From the NCBI GenBank assembly GCA_031216915.1, contig CM062294.1, positions 162,457,455 through 162,521,454 on the forward strand: DNA of 64,000 nt. The letters are read 5' to 3'. The notes below the pieces were generated by a model. It saw only the letters and a list, made by a program, of their open reading frames with translations. It did no database searches and was not told the origin of the DNA. The DNA comes from Pictodentalium vernedei. Taxonomy: Eukaryota > Mollusca > Scaphopoda > Dentaliida > Dentaliidae. A program made the translations under genes and the position numbers. Positions 42,659 to 55,246 of this stretch are shown here, piece after piece (the stretch's first letter is position 1; each line of letters begins with the position of its first letter).

Positions 42659-42910
42659 TTAACCCTTTACCTAACGTAGAAAGCAGACGACACTTGTAAA
42701 AATAATTCTTGAATAACTAATTTTTTTCATTTTTTGTCTCAAAAACATAGGTTATGACCCCTCGTTGGAACGAGCTCGACGAGCTCGTTCCAACGAGGGG
42801 TCATAACCTATGTTTTTGAGACAAAAAATGAAAAAAATAATGAAAATTAATTGGCGATTTTTGAGAATAGCGCTGGCCGGTTTTGGCCGTTACGTTGGGT
42901 AAAGGGTTAA
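42659..42910 (+). mobile_element. TTAA-ended palindromic MITE, family A, copy 3
   Basis: Near-consensus copy: TTAACCCTTTACCTAACG start, GTTGGGTAAAGGGTTAA end, perfect central palindrome around AACGAGCTCGACGAGCTCGTT split in its middle. Confidence 0.85.
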
Positions 42911-42992
42911 AGTAGTCTAGTGTAAAAGAATACAGCATGGAAGTGTTCGATTTTGCTATGTATGGCAACACCTACATCTACTCTTCAATCCA

Positions 42993-43228
42993 GGCCTCCT
43001 ACAGTACAGCCGGTCACTTTCCATTGATGGGCAATATTTCCACATACGTAGTAATATTAGATTCCAAACACTCGTTATAGGAATACTCACCAAACATTTA
43101 ATTAATAAAGCACTGGGTACAACTTGGTGTTTCACTGATTAAAACTTCGCTGCTGATGATTATTATTACCTGGTTAACATATTCGTGGATATCGTCACAC
43201 ACGCGTGGATTATGACTAATCCACGGCG
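42993..43228 (+). repeat. Dispersed repeat family C, copy 4
   Basis: GGTCACTTTCCATTGATGGG, CAATATTTCCACATACG, TAATATTAGATTCCAAAC, GTTATAGGAATACTCACC and CACGCGTGGATTATG follow the same order as at 30815 and 32088. Confidence 0.7.
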
Positions 43229-44493
43229 ACTTGCACTGTTCCCCCTGCCTGCGACCGACAATACTTACGTCGAAAACGTCTCGTTGAACTTCATGTTTGA
43301 CCCGTATAACTGGAGGGCTTTTATACCCCTCCAGGTAGTAGGAGGGGATACAGGAATGGGTTCCTTATATCATTCCTATCCGTCCTTTCCCTACAGCCTG
43401 CCCTTCCGTCTATCCCCATTTCCTGTACTCACGGTTAAAAGAAAACTGTTTAAGATATTTTCCCAAATTTAATTTTGGGCGTTTTGCTGATAATGTGATG
43501 AATGGAATTGCGAACCAGCTTTGTTCAAGAATTCCTTCAGGAGTTATTGTCATTGTTGGACGTTGACAGTCACAACATCACATTGTCATTTCTTGTCATA
43601 ACATTGCAAAGAAAACGGTTCAATATTTAGTTTTCCAAGTTGAATGCATAAAAGCTTTTGGTTGGTAATATTGTGAATGTGATTGCAAACCAGTCATGTT
43701 TGACGGAAAAGCGCAGGGTCGGGGAGAGGGTCTGAGCAGGGGCAGTAACCCCAGAGCCCTGGAACATAGAGGGACCAGGACTTGACCCAGCAGACCAGGA
43801 GTCTTGGGTCAGGCCTCCATCTCCCAAAATTTTGACTCCTGTGCCAAATCTCTGCCCTCGATCCCCGAGCGAGATTCCCCAAGTAAGCTTCCCGCCGTAT
43901 TGGAATACTAGTTGCCGCTCAAGTAAAGAAGGAATGGGGGTTTCCCGAGATGATGCTCAATCTGTTAATAGGCTGTTATCTATTAATATATGCACCAGAC
44001 TCGGTGTTACGCGGTATCCTAAACATTCCTACAATAGCAGTCGAGCAGCTTCAAGCTATTCAATTGGGAAACCGAATCCAAAACGGAAACGAGATTTGAA
44101 ACATTTGAAACATGCTGTTGTAAAAGCGTCCCCTTAAAAAGCCCCAAAAAATAACGTGATTCTTCATCCCAAAGCCTCCATTTAATAACTGATTTCAAAA
44201 TCAGTTATACTGATGCAGATTCTGAAGGCACTAGCGACACTAGCGACAGACGCCTTCGGTTGGACCGTACCGAAAGGGACCGTTTGATCAATGTTCCGGA
44301 CAACCTTTGGCGGTCCGGTCCTCATCACTAAAACCAAATCATGTGAACCCCCCTCCCTCACCCTCGTGGATGTTTTATTTATCCTCAGATTTTACCGCAA
44401 CCTCAAATTTGTGTCTTAATGAAGAAAAATTGAATTTCAACATCTGTTTTATAGAGAAGCGGCATCAATATTTGGGATTTCTGACGACTTACT
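43229..44493. other. Non-coding host DNA
   Basis: No supported gene. The 95-101-aa ORFs at 43185 and 43832 have no recognised domain, and the first begins inside the family C repeat. Confidence 0.45.
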
Positions 44494-44696
44494 GCCGGTG
44501 TAAAAGGAATGGAAGTCCGTAGGAACGTTAGTCCCTCTGGACTATTATTCCGCGGAATTATAGTCCTAGGTCTAACATTTCTAGGAATAGTAGTCCGGCG
44601 GACTACTATTCCTAGAAATGTTAGGACTATAATTCCGCGGTATAATAGTCCAGAGGGACTAATTTTCCTACGGGCTTCCATTCCTGTCACACCGGC
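44494..44696. mobile_element. Full-length palindromic foldback element
   Basis: Almost the whole 203 bp is one palindrome, from GCCGGTGTAAAAGGAATGGA to CTTCCATTCCTGTCACACCGGC, built from repeated AGTCC / GGACTA blocks. Mirror ORFs on the two strands are a by-product. A MITE. Confidence 0.8.
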
Positions 44697-45309
44697 TTAT
44701 CTGGTCAGTAAAGTTTATAATTATGTAAGGGGTAAAATTATCCCTGCACAAAATAATCCGCCTATCTCCGTGCGATGAAGCGATTTAGTGGTTAGACATT
44801 GCCCCGTTTCGGACACATTTCTCTAGAACCAGTCCATAGACATCGCAGCAACTGTGCCCGGACCGAAAATATGAAAGTCTTCTCAAATTTGCACCTGTTA
44901 CTGAAACTTAAAAACAGAACAAGTTGATCAATTTGTCTCTTCATGTTTTCTGGATCACTTCGAACACTACGAATTCAGTGTCGCTCAAGGCCGCCTCCTT
45001 TCTGTTTATTCAGAATCGCATTTTCGCTGCATCCAAAATGCCAAATAGCTGAAAATGTCTCAGATTTCTAACGGGATTGCTTCCGTTTGTCCATTATTCT
45101 CGCCGAGCGAATCGAAATTGGAGGAAATCAGTTTACATTTCCAGGGATGTTATTGTGGAAACGACGGCGTGTTCGTATGGAGATCCGCGACATTCTCTCA
45201 GACAATGTCGTCCAATAGAAACCGTTGCGGGTCAAAAATACCCCATGTTCACATGACTTCGGCCTATGTGCATTCATTATCTTTATCTGCCGAGTAGGGC
45301 GCTTCATCC
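44697..45309. other. Non-coding host DNA
   Basis: No gene supported. GCGATTTAGTGGTTAGACATT near 44782 vaguely resembles a tRNA A-box but has no matching B box. Confidence 0.4.
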
Positions 45310-48300
45310 TTTTAGTCCCCTACCGGCATCGCCGGAGGGGACTATAGGTTTGCACTCTGTTCATCCGTCAGTCTGTCAGTCTGTCTGTCTGTCAGTCCGT
45401 CTGTCAGTTTGTCAGTCCGTCAGTCCGTCAGTCACATTTTAGTTTTCCGGACTTTTTTGGAAATGCTTCAACCGAATGATTTCATTTTTGGTAACCTACT
45501 ATAGAACGATGACTTACAGATCAAGTTTGAGTTTCATGCTGATTGCATTATTCTTGTGTGAGTTATGGCCCTTGCAAATATAGAAAATGTCAGTCACACT
45601 TTAGTTTTCCGTACTTTTTTGGAAATGCTTCAACCGAATGATTTCATTTTTGGAAACCTACTATAGAACGATGACTTGCAGATCAAGTTTGAGTTTCATG
45701 CTGATTGCATTATTCTTGTGTGAGTTATGGCCCTTGCAAATATGGAAACGCGCCAAAATATCCGTTTTCCGGACTGTTTTTGGAAACGCATCAACGGAAT
45801 GATTTCATTTTTGGTAAACTACAACACGACGATGACTTACAGATCAAGTTTGTGTTTCATGCTGATTGCATTATTCTTGTGTGAGTATGGTCATTGGAAA
45901 TATGGAAAAGCATCAAAATATCAGTTTTCCGGACTTTTTTTGGAAACGCTTCAACGGAATGATTTCATTTTTGGTAACCTACTATAGAACGATGACATAC
46001 ATATCAAGTTTGAGATTCATGCTGATTGCGTTATTCTTGTGTGAGTTATGGTCCTTGGAAATATGGAAAAGCGCCAAAATATCAGTTTTCCAGACTTTTT
46101 TGGAAACGCTAGTAGTGCTCGCACGTTTCGACCCTCATTTGGGGGACCCCGGTGGGGGACCCCGGGAGTGACGTCATGTCACGTGACCTACTGACGCCTT
46201 GTTGTGTTGTCATGGTAACCCGCGTTGGCGGCCATCTTGTGACGTCATTCCCATAGCGATACGTGGTGTGACTGCGCATGCGCAGCGCGTGTTGTTAGGG
46301 TGATACGTGTTTCCGTCGTCCATTTTGTATACTGGAGGCCGCCATCTTGGTTTCTATGGTAGCACGTGATTGCTATGTTACCTAAGACCTACAATAGGAC
46401 AGAGGTATGTTCGGAGGGTATGTTCGATTGAATAGAGTATTTTCTGGAACGACTTCCCTGGATAATTACCACAAACAACCCGACAACTTGTATTATTTCG
46501 AATTCTTCCAGAATTATCTGCTTCTATCTATATATGCAATAGTTATCGTTTATCTGGCCATGTTCCTTTATTCTAGAGTATACTCCAGTAGCGTAGAAGA
46601 GCCTATCAACTGGAACAGTTTACCTTATTATTGCTATATTTAGCAATTTCTGGTCTATTCTTGTTAGTTCTGACCCTATTCTAAGTACTCATGTTGTTTC
46701 ATTTATCTAGATTATAACTAACCAATCAGACTGCTTGAATTCCCATAATCTGTATGCAGGGTTATCTCCCTTGTGTATAACAAAAGACTATATCCAAACG
46801 CCATATCCAATGGAATCCCATAATTTTGCAAAACACCTGTGGCTATGAAATCCCTTTTTTGTCGTATGAGGCCATGAGGGCAATGTAAAAGCCCTCAATG
46901 AGTCCTCATTTATTATCCCTCATAGCCTAATTGAATTTTGAGGTTATGAGGACCTTGAAAAATCCCTCAATGAGGTATAATTTTCTACGACTCTTAGCCT
47001 CATTTCAGTATTTAACAGGTATATCCTATGGAATCCCATTTTGGAAAACGCCTGTGACTGTGGAATCCCTTTTTTGTCGTATCAGGCCATGAGCGCTATG
47101 TAAAAGCCCTCAATGAGTCCTCATTTATTACCCCTCATAGCCTCATTTAATTTTGAGGTTATGAGGACCATTAAAAATCCCTCAATGAGGCATAATTTAC
47201 TACGAGTCTTAGCCTCATCTCGGTATTTGAGGATACCCATGGCCTGGTATTGTATTATTCGAGGATACCTATCGAGGATACCTTTTATGGGATACTTATC
47301 TGAGGATACTATATAGGCTGTATATATCCATATAGGTCTCTTGCTGGCCCTTAGTACTATTAATCCACCTGATGCTTTATGTTATCCTATGACTGGTATA
47401 GGTAGTATACAATGCTAGGCATAGGGGTATTGTGGGTAGGGGTACTGCCTGGTAGTTTAGAACGGTACTATAGTATGGTGGTATATACACCTATAGGCCC
47501 CTGTTAGTGCTTGGTACTGTTAACCAACCGATTGCTTTGTTTTATTATATGGCTGGTATATGTAGTACGTTATGGTAGACCTAGTGATTTTGTGGGGGTG
47601 GGGGTAATGCTTGGTAGTTTAGAACGGTAGTATAGCATAGGCTGTACATATCCTTGTAGGTCTCTTGCTGGCCTTTGGTACTACTGATCCACCAGATGCT
47701 TCATATTATTGAGCTGTATTCTGGGGTGGGGTCAATGACTGGTAATACAGAACGGCAGCAGAGTATGGTTGGTATATTCCCCTATAGGTCCCATCCTAAC
47801 CGTTCATAGTAATAACCTACCAAATGCTTTGTATCATCCTGTTACTGGTAAGGTGGTACGTAATACCAGTAGTTCCTACCTTATTCCGAGTACTCTTGTT
47901 GTTTCATTTATCTAGATCATTTATATAAATTATAATTAACCGATTAGATTGCTTGATTTCCCATAACCTGTACTTAATCGTACAGAGTTATCTCCCTTCT
48001 GCATAATACAAACCTATATCAATGGCAATATCCCGGCATCCCAATTTCGGCACCCCTTTTTTGAAAAGCATATGGCCTTCGGCACCCCTTTTTCTGAAAT
48101 GAGGATAAGAGTCGTATTAAAAATCCCTCAATGAGGGATTTTTAATACGACTCTTATCCTCATTTCAGAAAGAGGGGTGCCGAAGGATATATGTTTTTCT
48201 TAAAAAAGGGGTGCCGAAATTGGGGTGACTTCTGGAGAATTCCTTTTTTGTCAAATGAGGATAAGAGTCGTAGTAAATTAGACCCCATTGGGGGATTTTT

Positions 48301-48440
48301 AATACGACTCTTATCCTCATTTCCGGACTTTTTTGGGAAACGCTTCAACGGAATTCATGCTGATCACATCTAGGTTATAACATTTATATAATTATTTATG
48401 ATCATTAGTCCGGTAGGGGACATTGTATTACGATACGTAT
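45310..48440. mobile_element. Composite tandem-repeat element
   Basis: Starts with a hairpin, CCCCTACCGGC...GCCGGAGGGG (about 45318), then a TCAGTCTGTCAGTCCG simple repeat. Five ~140-bp units follow (TTTTCCGGACTTTTTTGGAAA, CTACTATAGAACGATGAC, TTCATGCTGATTGCATTATTC; 45428-46110). A two-unit repeat with CCCTCAATGAGTCCTCATTTAT lies at 46796-47230, and four ~160-bp units at 47315-47870 (TATAGGTCTCTTGCTGGCCC). It closes with a return of the CCGGACTTTTTTGG unit at 48322 and the end CCGGTAGGGGACATTG near 48410. The CCCCTACCGG / CCGGTAGGGG ends are inverted. No coding capacity. Confidence 0.65.
48040..48224. repeat. Nested palindrome
   Basis: CCCAATTTCGGCACCCC pairs with GGGGTGCCGAAATTGGG on the outside. 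AAATGAGGATAAGAGTCGTA pairs with its complement inside, around CCCTCAATGAGGG. Confidence 0.75.
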
Positions 48441-48934
48441 CAGCGATACGTGAGCTCTTGTTAAAATGTATTATGTGGTATGCAAGATAATGAAAATACG
48501 TTTGATTTTATTGCTATTTCTGACATTTTCACAATTCGAGAAACGTATACACTGCCTGGTTGCAGTGCATTTGAATACAAAACGCGTCCGGATAATGATG
48601 ATGGTGGGGGTGAGGGTGGGGGGTAGGTTTTGCTTGTTAAAGACACATTGGAGTATCAACCCAGACTCGAATTATCTATCTTTATTCCGCACGTATCTGA
48701 AACACTATTCATAAAGATTAATCCAAAGAAAAGAAATTCACGCGTTGTTGGAGTTATATACAGAACAAATAAAGCGCACACGATCGACATCAATGAATTC
48801 ATAGATCAGTTTTAAACCAAAATGACGCATTTGAATGAATCCCACAGCTAGGCCTATTGAATGGGCTACTTCAATATTGATTTACTTAATTCGAAAAATC
48901 CCCTCCTCCCCAAACAAAATGCTTTCCAGATAGA

Positions 48935-49244
48935 GTTAAAACTAGAAGTCCTGTCATGAACCATGCGCTTATCTAGGCTTAATTGAGCGTAGGAATTGCG
49001 CGCATTTGCCATATCGAATGACATCCAAAGCATGGCAGGTTCTCCTGGTTACTCATAGCAAACATAGACAATGTTTCTGCCAATGGACCTCCGGGTTACC
49101 CGGAGGTCCATTGGCTGAAACACTGCCTGTGCACAGGCCATATGTACAGAATTTGATAGCCTTACTATGGTCCTAACGCGTAGATTAACGCGTAGATCGA
49201 CGTGCTATTTGTGGGCATTTCATGCCAGGACTTCTAGTTTTAAC
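48935..49244 (+). mobile_element. MITE family D, copy 2
   Basis: Terminal inverted repeats GTTAAAACTAGAAGTCCTG and CAGGACTTCTAGTTTTAAC (310 bp overall), with the central palindrome CAATGGACCTCCGGGT at 49073-49122. It is inserted in the LINE endonuclease region. Confidence 0.85.
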
Positions 49245-50159
49245 CGTAAGGTGTTCGAATGTGGTTTTCTCGCAGCGATTACGATAGCTACCAGCATGAC
49301 TGAGCACTCATCAACACTATTTGGTCACATTCACACAAATTCGAAATTAAATTTCGATTGTGGCATTATAATTACAGACGTATCTGATTACTTTGTAACA
49401 TTCTATGTTGAGCAATCTCAAAAAGATCAATACAGGTCCGACAATACAGGAGACCTATTCGAGTAATTAGTGATAGAAATATTATAAAATTTAAGGAAAC
49501 TTTTTTGACGCAGTGTGTGGCTCTCTGTGGATCAAGCGTATGATAAATTCTTAGATGAGTATTTACAAGCATTCGAACAGACATTTCCGCTCATATACTC
49601 ATCACGAAAAAGGAAATATATCAAAAGAGATCCTTGCATGAAAAGTGACAAGGGACTTACTTAATTCAACGATAACTACAAAATGCACTCCTAGCTGAAC
49701 TATCGCATCCAGCAACCTCCAATATAGATAAATATAAAGCTTATTGTAAAACATTCAATCACGTAAAGAACAACACTTGCAGAAAATAAAAATAATATGA
49801 GGCATACGTGGGCTATTCTGAAGGATACGTTAAATATGCCCAGAACTTCACAAAATCTACGTGAGACGATGAAATATGTATATAATGCATTATCCAATCA
49901 AGGTAAAATAGCAGATACATTTAATAACTACTTTTCTGAAATAAGCTCAAACACTGCCAACGGTGTAAAACCAGTTGAGGGCATTGAGCCACTTGATTAC
50001 ATGGACCAAAAGAATGAGATAGTTCTTTTTTTTCTTAACAGAAACATCCCTAGCAGAAATATCATCCATTTGCTCAAAACTTTCTTACAAAAACTGCGTC
50101 GACTTCTCTAATATATCCACGAAACTAATGATAAATACTATCGACGAAACACACATGTA

Positions 50160-50821
50160 TTGTCATATATCATAAATGTATCCTTCAGACAAGGTATTGT
50201 ACCCACAAAAACGAAAATATCCCGAGTTGTATCCATTTACAAAAGCGGAGCCCAAGTAAACACTGAAAACTATAGGCTAATAAGTATTCTACCACCATTC
50301 TCAAAACTTATAGAAAACCTTATGTATAAAGGATTGTCATCATTTCTAACCAGGTTCTATATCCTTCATAAAGATCAATTTGGCTTCAGAGAAAATAACA
50401 ACACACTCTTTACTACATCCATTAGATCCTATTTCTAAAAAAACGGTAAAAAGATACGGGATTCTACTGTAGGCATATTTATTGACCTACCTAAGCGTTT
50501 GACACTATAAGTCTCGACTATAAGTTACTTCACAAACTTGATCACCTTGGCTTTAGAGGAATAATAATCAAAAAAGTTACTTAACCGAAAGGCAACAATA
50601 CATCGAAATTGAGGGCAAGAAATCAAGCTATCGATTGTGGTGTTCCACAAGGGACCATTTCAGGGCCGACACTTTTTCTCGTTTACGTGAATGATATGCC
50701 TAATGCTACAGCTTTAAAGTTACTTTCATTTGCAGATGATACAACCCTTCACACACCCGGTCATAAAATGAAGGAAGTTGAGAAAAAGGTGAATTCTGAG
50801 CTGACAAAAACTTATAACTAG
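50160..50821 (+). pseudogene. LINE reverse transcriptase remnant
   Basis: The first frame (50160-50438) carries FRQGIVPTKTKISRVV, NYRLISILPPFSKLIENL and LHKDQFGFREN, the RT fingers of non-LTR elements. The second frame (50609-50821) carries CGVPQGTISGPTLFLVYVND and the catalytic FADDT. They are separated by stops and frameshifts, so the enzyme is dead. Confidence 0.85.
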
Positions 50822-51114
50822 TTTTGTAGCAACAAGCTGGCAATAAATATAAGAACAAAGTAAATATATGTTATTTCATCCAAAGAACAATTACTTCGAA
50901 TAGAATAATCTCAAAGTATTATCAAATGATACCACCCCCCACTCCCCACCGCCCCAACGCGCGTAGGCAATGAAAAATTCCTAATGTTTCTAGTATCGTT
51001 ATAGATGCAAATCTCACATTCAAATATCACACATCAATGATATGTTACAACTTGTCCAACACCATATATATGATAAAAAAGGTGAACAGAATACTACAAA
51101 AAACTATCTAAGAA

Positions 51115-51700
51115 CGCTTTATTTATTATACGCCTGTTCTGTATAATCCCCACCTACAACAACACTAATTCATGCGGAACATTAAAATGTGTTCCGCACA
51201 TATGTGCGGAACGGAAATCATTGACGCGCTATTTTTAAAAAGAAGCGAAATTCCACTGGAAGTTTCTACAAATCGTGCAACGTAATTACAGTTTGAATTG
51301 CTAGCGATAGCTGAAAACCGTCTCCTGAGTTCCAATGTGTTCTATGTGCTAGTTGATACATAGAACACGTCGGAACTCAGGGGAGGAGATAGATACACGG
51401 GTTCCCCTCCCAAATTTGGTTGGCGATAAAATGTGTTCTTTTTGTTGATAGGTGTCAAATGAATTACTGCGTGTTCTTCTAATAGTTGTTTTTTTTTATA
51501 GACGCAAAGGTGTGAAATAAAACTAGAACGACACGCGTGTGTTAATGGGTTAATCGATATGGCACTTGTGCTAATGCAAAAGGATAACACTCGAGGCCTG
51601 CGGCCTCTCGTTCTATCTTTCCCCGCTGGCACTTGTGCCATATCGATTAAACCATACACACGTGTCGTTATGTGTATTCCTCCGTTTTTCACAGTCCCCT
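51115..51700. repeat. Dispersed repeat family B, copy 2
   Basis: Matches 6240-6790 through TATGTGCGGAACGGAAATC, CCACTGGAAGTTTCT, CACGCGTGTG and an inverted ATCGATATGGCACTTGTG pair. The inner palindrome is TTCTATGTGCTAG...CATAGAACAC. Confidence 0.75.
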
Positions 51701-52190
51701 ATCCTATGGGCTTCTAGTTTGGGGGCATGCCGACCATGGCAACTCTGTTTTCAAAAAACAGAAATAATTCATAAGAATTATATCAAACAAAAGCTACAGG
51801 AGGCAACACGGTACCCATCTTCCAAAATGAGAAGGTACTGAAATTTCAGGACCAGTATCGATTGTAAGCGGCATCTTTCCTCTTTTACTGGATTAACAGA
51901 AACCTACCCGAATCATTTTACTGGAAGATCAGAAACCTACCCAACTCATTTAATCTTTGACAACACATCTGCAATGAATACCCGACAGGTTGGAAACCTA
52001 AACATATCTACACCAAGAACGTGGTTTTTCCTTTATCCTTCCAAAACACTATTTTTTCCAACCATCTGGAATTCATTAGATCAGACAATCCGAAATCTCA
52101 AATTTAAAAGCTGCATCAAAAGTTACTTATCAAAATATTCGAACGTCGTACAATGTGAAAACCAATGCTGCCCAGACTGTTGACCAGTTG

Positions 52191-53144
52191 AAAGACCCTG
52201 TACATTATGAGAGCCCGTCTCGTCATTCTATTTTATGTCCTAAGTTTTACCATACACTGCGGTGGCCTTTCATCTGTTCTTCGTGTGACCATTTGGAATG
52301 AGTCTCCGGCTTTCCTATTAGATACTAGATTTATTCAGACTACTTCCGCCTAAGTAGATGTTTTAATAATACAACAAGCTTCGTCTGATTATATTATACA
52401 AAATCTAAGAATAAAGGTCGTGTAACTCACCACTCGCATACACTGGGAAATACGAAATGAAACAAACCGACCAAACTGCATCACAAATTGAGCCTCATTC
52501 TGAATTCTAATACTTAATAACCAGACAACATATCCCAGTCAGAACTAACTATAGCAGTACCTTTCTACCAGTAGTCTCAACCACTGAAGTAAATGTTACT
52601 TATACATGTGGGACTTTAGTTATAAACGTAGAACTCACGTAGATTTTGCTACACCATGCTTCCATGTGATAACCAAACAACAACTGTCTTGCCCTTCCAA
52701 ACCGCAACTGTCTTAATTCTGAGAATAATTTCGATTAGGTGCGGCTGTAAGACTCACAATCTTGTCCATGCCGTCTCGGTACAATATATCAAATGCATGT
52801 TTTATTATTGTATTTAGCTTATATGTAAGAAAAGTGTACAAATAAAATATCTACATGTCTGATCAGTAGGATCTGTTTGGTCAGCGGCCAAAAAGAGGCG
52901 TGGTTTATCTTACATCTGTTAATGGTATAGTAAGTGTGGGTAGGGGTAGGGGAAGGATAAACAACTCCACAAAAGGTCTCTCTTAAAGAAACATGTTCGA
53001 TTGGAGTATTTTTACAACACAGTTTAAAAGTAATTTTTGGATACAAATAATCCAGAAACAACATGGGTGCTATACGAATTACTGAGTTTAACGCTTCAAC
53101 TGAGTGCCCCGTATTTGTTTTCTAGTTCAGCATAGAAAGTCCAG
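52191..53144. other. Non-coding host DNA
   Basis: No supported gene. May include the decayed 3' end of the upstream LINE. Confidence 0.4.
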
Positions 53145-53475
53145 TTTTTATTACACGCATGTTCTATGTAATCATCGTCTGCAACAGCACCTCAAACCGT
53201 GCGGAACACGAAAATCTGTTCTTGTAATTGCACCTTGAATAGCTGCAAATCGTCCCCTGAGTTCCAATGTGTTCTATGTGACAATACGCACATAGAACAC
53301 ATTGGGACGGATTAGTAGAACGGCTTCCCCTCGCAAATTTGGTTGTCGAGAAAATGGGTTCTTTTTGTTGATAGTTGTCAAACGAATTGCTGAGTGTTTC
53401 TAATAATTGGGGGTTTTTTATAGACGTGATTAGGCGATTAACACATTCACACGCGTGTGTCGTTCTGCGCATGTA
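53145..53475. repeat. Dispersed repeat family B, copy 3 (deleted form)
   Basis: TTATTACACGCATGTTCTA start, TGAGTTCCAATGTGTTCTATG and its inverted partner, GATAGTTGTCAAACGAATT and CACGCGTGTG. It lacks about 200 bp compared with 6240-6790. Confidence 0.7.
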
Positions 53476-54604
53476 CAGCAGTTCGAGTCAGAGGTGTCTT
53501 TATGTATACCTATAATAGCATAGTATGGTACACACAATGTTGGCATCTGAAACGGTCGTCTGTCGCTCACTAGTCCGCTCGTCTGTCCGTCCGTCTTTAG
53601 AAGCATTGCTTATTCCGCGATAACTGTAGGGATTACCATCAGATAATGATAGATTTTTGTATACTAGTTTATCACGACTAGATCTTGTACCCTATTAATT
53701 TTGGACCGGATTTGTTCATAATTTCTCAAATGTCAATGTTTGCGAATCTAACCTGCACACTAAGGATTAAAACGAATTCACCTTGCGTCGACTATAGACA
53801 AATCTGGTACCACGTCTTTTAAAAAATCCACATAAAATATTTCTTGTGGATGAAGAGTGGGTTTATTGGATATCATTGGAAAGTGAAAACATCGTTCTAT
53901 CCTATTCAAGTGATCAATAGTGGATTGATGAAACAAGAGCTTCAGAATAATGTCATAAAATCTATCGCGGGATGCTGGGATGAATTGTCCAAAGCAAAAA
54001 AAGTTACTCAATTCAACTGGCATCGACCGACAAAGATCCGAAACAGTTGACTGGGCCAGAGAAGCTTTGGGCTACAGACCATCTCATTCATTTTTCCGTT
54101 AAGTCTGACTGGCTGGTTTTTGGTTGGTCCTGGCTACATCAATTATAAATCACAGTCCTGCTAATAAATTAGATGCCTCATTAGATTATAAAATAAGTCT
54201 ATTTTAATTTCCAATATTTTGGGTAGCCCAGTCGCTTTCTTAAGCCATACAGAAAGTGTATGTTTACAGAAGGGTCTTCAGTTGCTGATCAGGTCACAAT
54301 TCGGATCAAAAGTTAGGAGACTTGGATTGTTTGTTTAGGTTATCCATTGTAACGTTAGCAATTTCATCTTTGCTGGATAACGTCAGTTTCAGCTGTACTA
54401 TTTTCTAATTTTAAGCTATCTTTCGAATAAGTTACTATTTAATTTTCTCAACGGGTGTATTTTGCCACATCTGGCATAGCACTTGTTAGTTGTTTGGGAA
54501 AAGTTATTCATGAATATGATTTCTGCAATTATGAACTCTCCTCCTTTCACAGCTTTTATGCACCCTTCAAACCATAGATACCTTCTGCTGCAATGCTTGA
54601 TGGT
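53476..54604. other. Non-coding host DNA
   Basis: A GTCCGCTCGTCTGTCCGTCC simple-sequence stretch (about 53570-53590) is the only feature noted. No gene. Confidence 0.45.
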
Positions 54605-54854
54605 TTAACCCTTTACCTAACATGAAAACCAGACGACATTTGTAAAAAAATTCTTGAACAACTAATATTTTTCATTTTTTGTCTCAAAAACATAGGTTAT
54701 GACCCCTCTTTGGAACGAGCTCGACGAGCTCGTTCCAACGAGGGGTCATAACCTATGTTTTTGAGACAAAAAATGAAAATATAATGAAAATTAATTGGCG
54801 ATTTTTGAGAATAGCGCTGGCCGGTTTGGGCCGTTACGTTGGGTAAAGGGTTAA
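54605..54854 (+). mobile_element. TTAA-ended palindromic MITE, family A, copy 4
   Basis: TTAACCCTTTACCTAACATG start, GTTGGGTAAAGGGTTAA end, same central palindrome as the other copies. Confidence 0.85.
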
Positions 54855-55055
54855 TAGCATGGTATGCTGTATTACCACCAAAGCCGTATTGCTTGTTGTC
54901 CGACCTCTGTGAATGCAACACAACTTTGGGGTTCCATCAGGAAAGAAAATTATCCAAAGTGAAAAGAATGAAATAAGTGATTGAAAAAATGCCTTGGAAT
55001 CTATTCAGATCTTAGATTTTGAAAGTTAATGTCAGCAGTCAAATTATATAAAGAG

Positions 55056-55246
55056 ACAAACACGATGTGTGATTGAATCGGTGGGTGTTTTAATAACTTG
55101 TTGGAATGGCATAGTCATATTTGGCGAGAGAGGCGTAGGCTCTCGCGATATATGACTACACCATTCCAACTCGAAATATGGCTACGCCATTCCAACAAGT
55201 TATGTAAAACACCCTCCGATTCAAACGCACATCGCGTTCTGTGTTT
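55056..55246. mobile_element. Foldback element
   Basis: AAACACGATGTGTGATTGAATCG pairs imperfectly with CGATTCAAACGCACATCGCG. ATAACTTGTTGGAATGGC pairs with GCCATTCCAACAAGTTAT. The core hairpin is GCGAGAG...CTCTCGC. Confidence 0.7.

Larger units (their letters stand above)
48630..52190 (+). mobile_element. Decayed non-LTR retrotransposon (EEP + RT), interrupted
   Basis: Endonuclease fragments (RVVGVIYRTNKAH near 48750; LFGHIHTNS and GIIITDVSDYF near 49320-49400) are followed by RT (50160-50821). A C-terminal piece with FPTIWNSLDQTIRNLKF lies at about 52055-52110. A family D MITE (48935-49244) is inserted inside the endonuclease and a family B repeat (51115-51700) after the RT. Many frameshifts and stops. 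Resembles Jockey/CR1-group LINEs. Confidence 0.75.

Noticed and set aside
44780-44830. Possible tRNA-like head of another SINE
   Set aside because: The A-box match is weak, and no B box, tail or flanking duplication was found.
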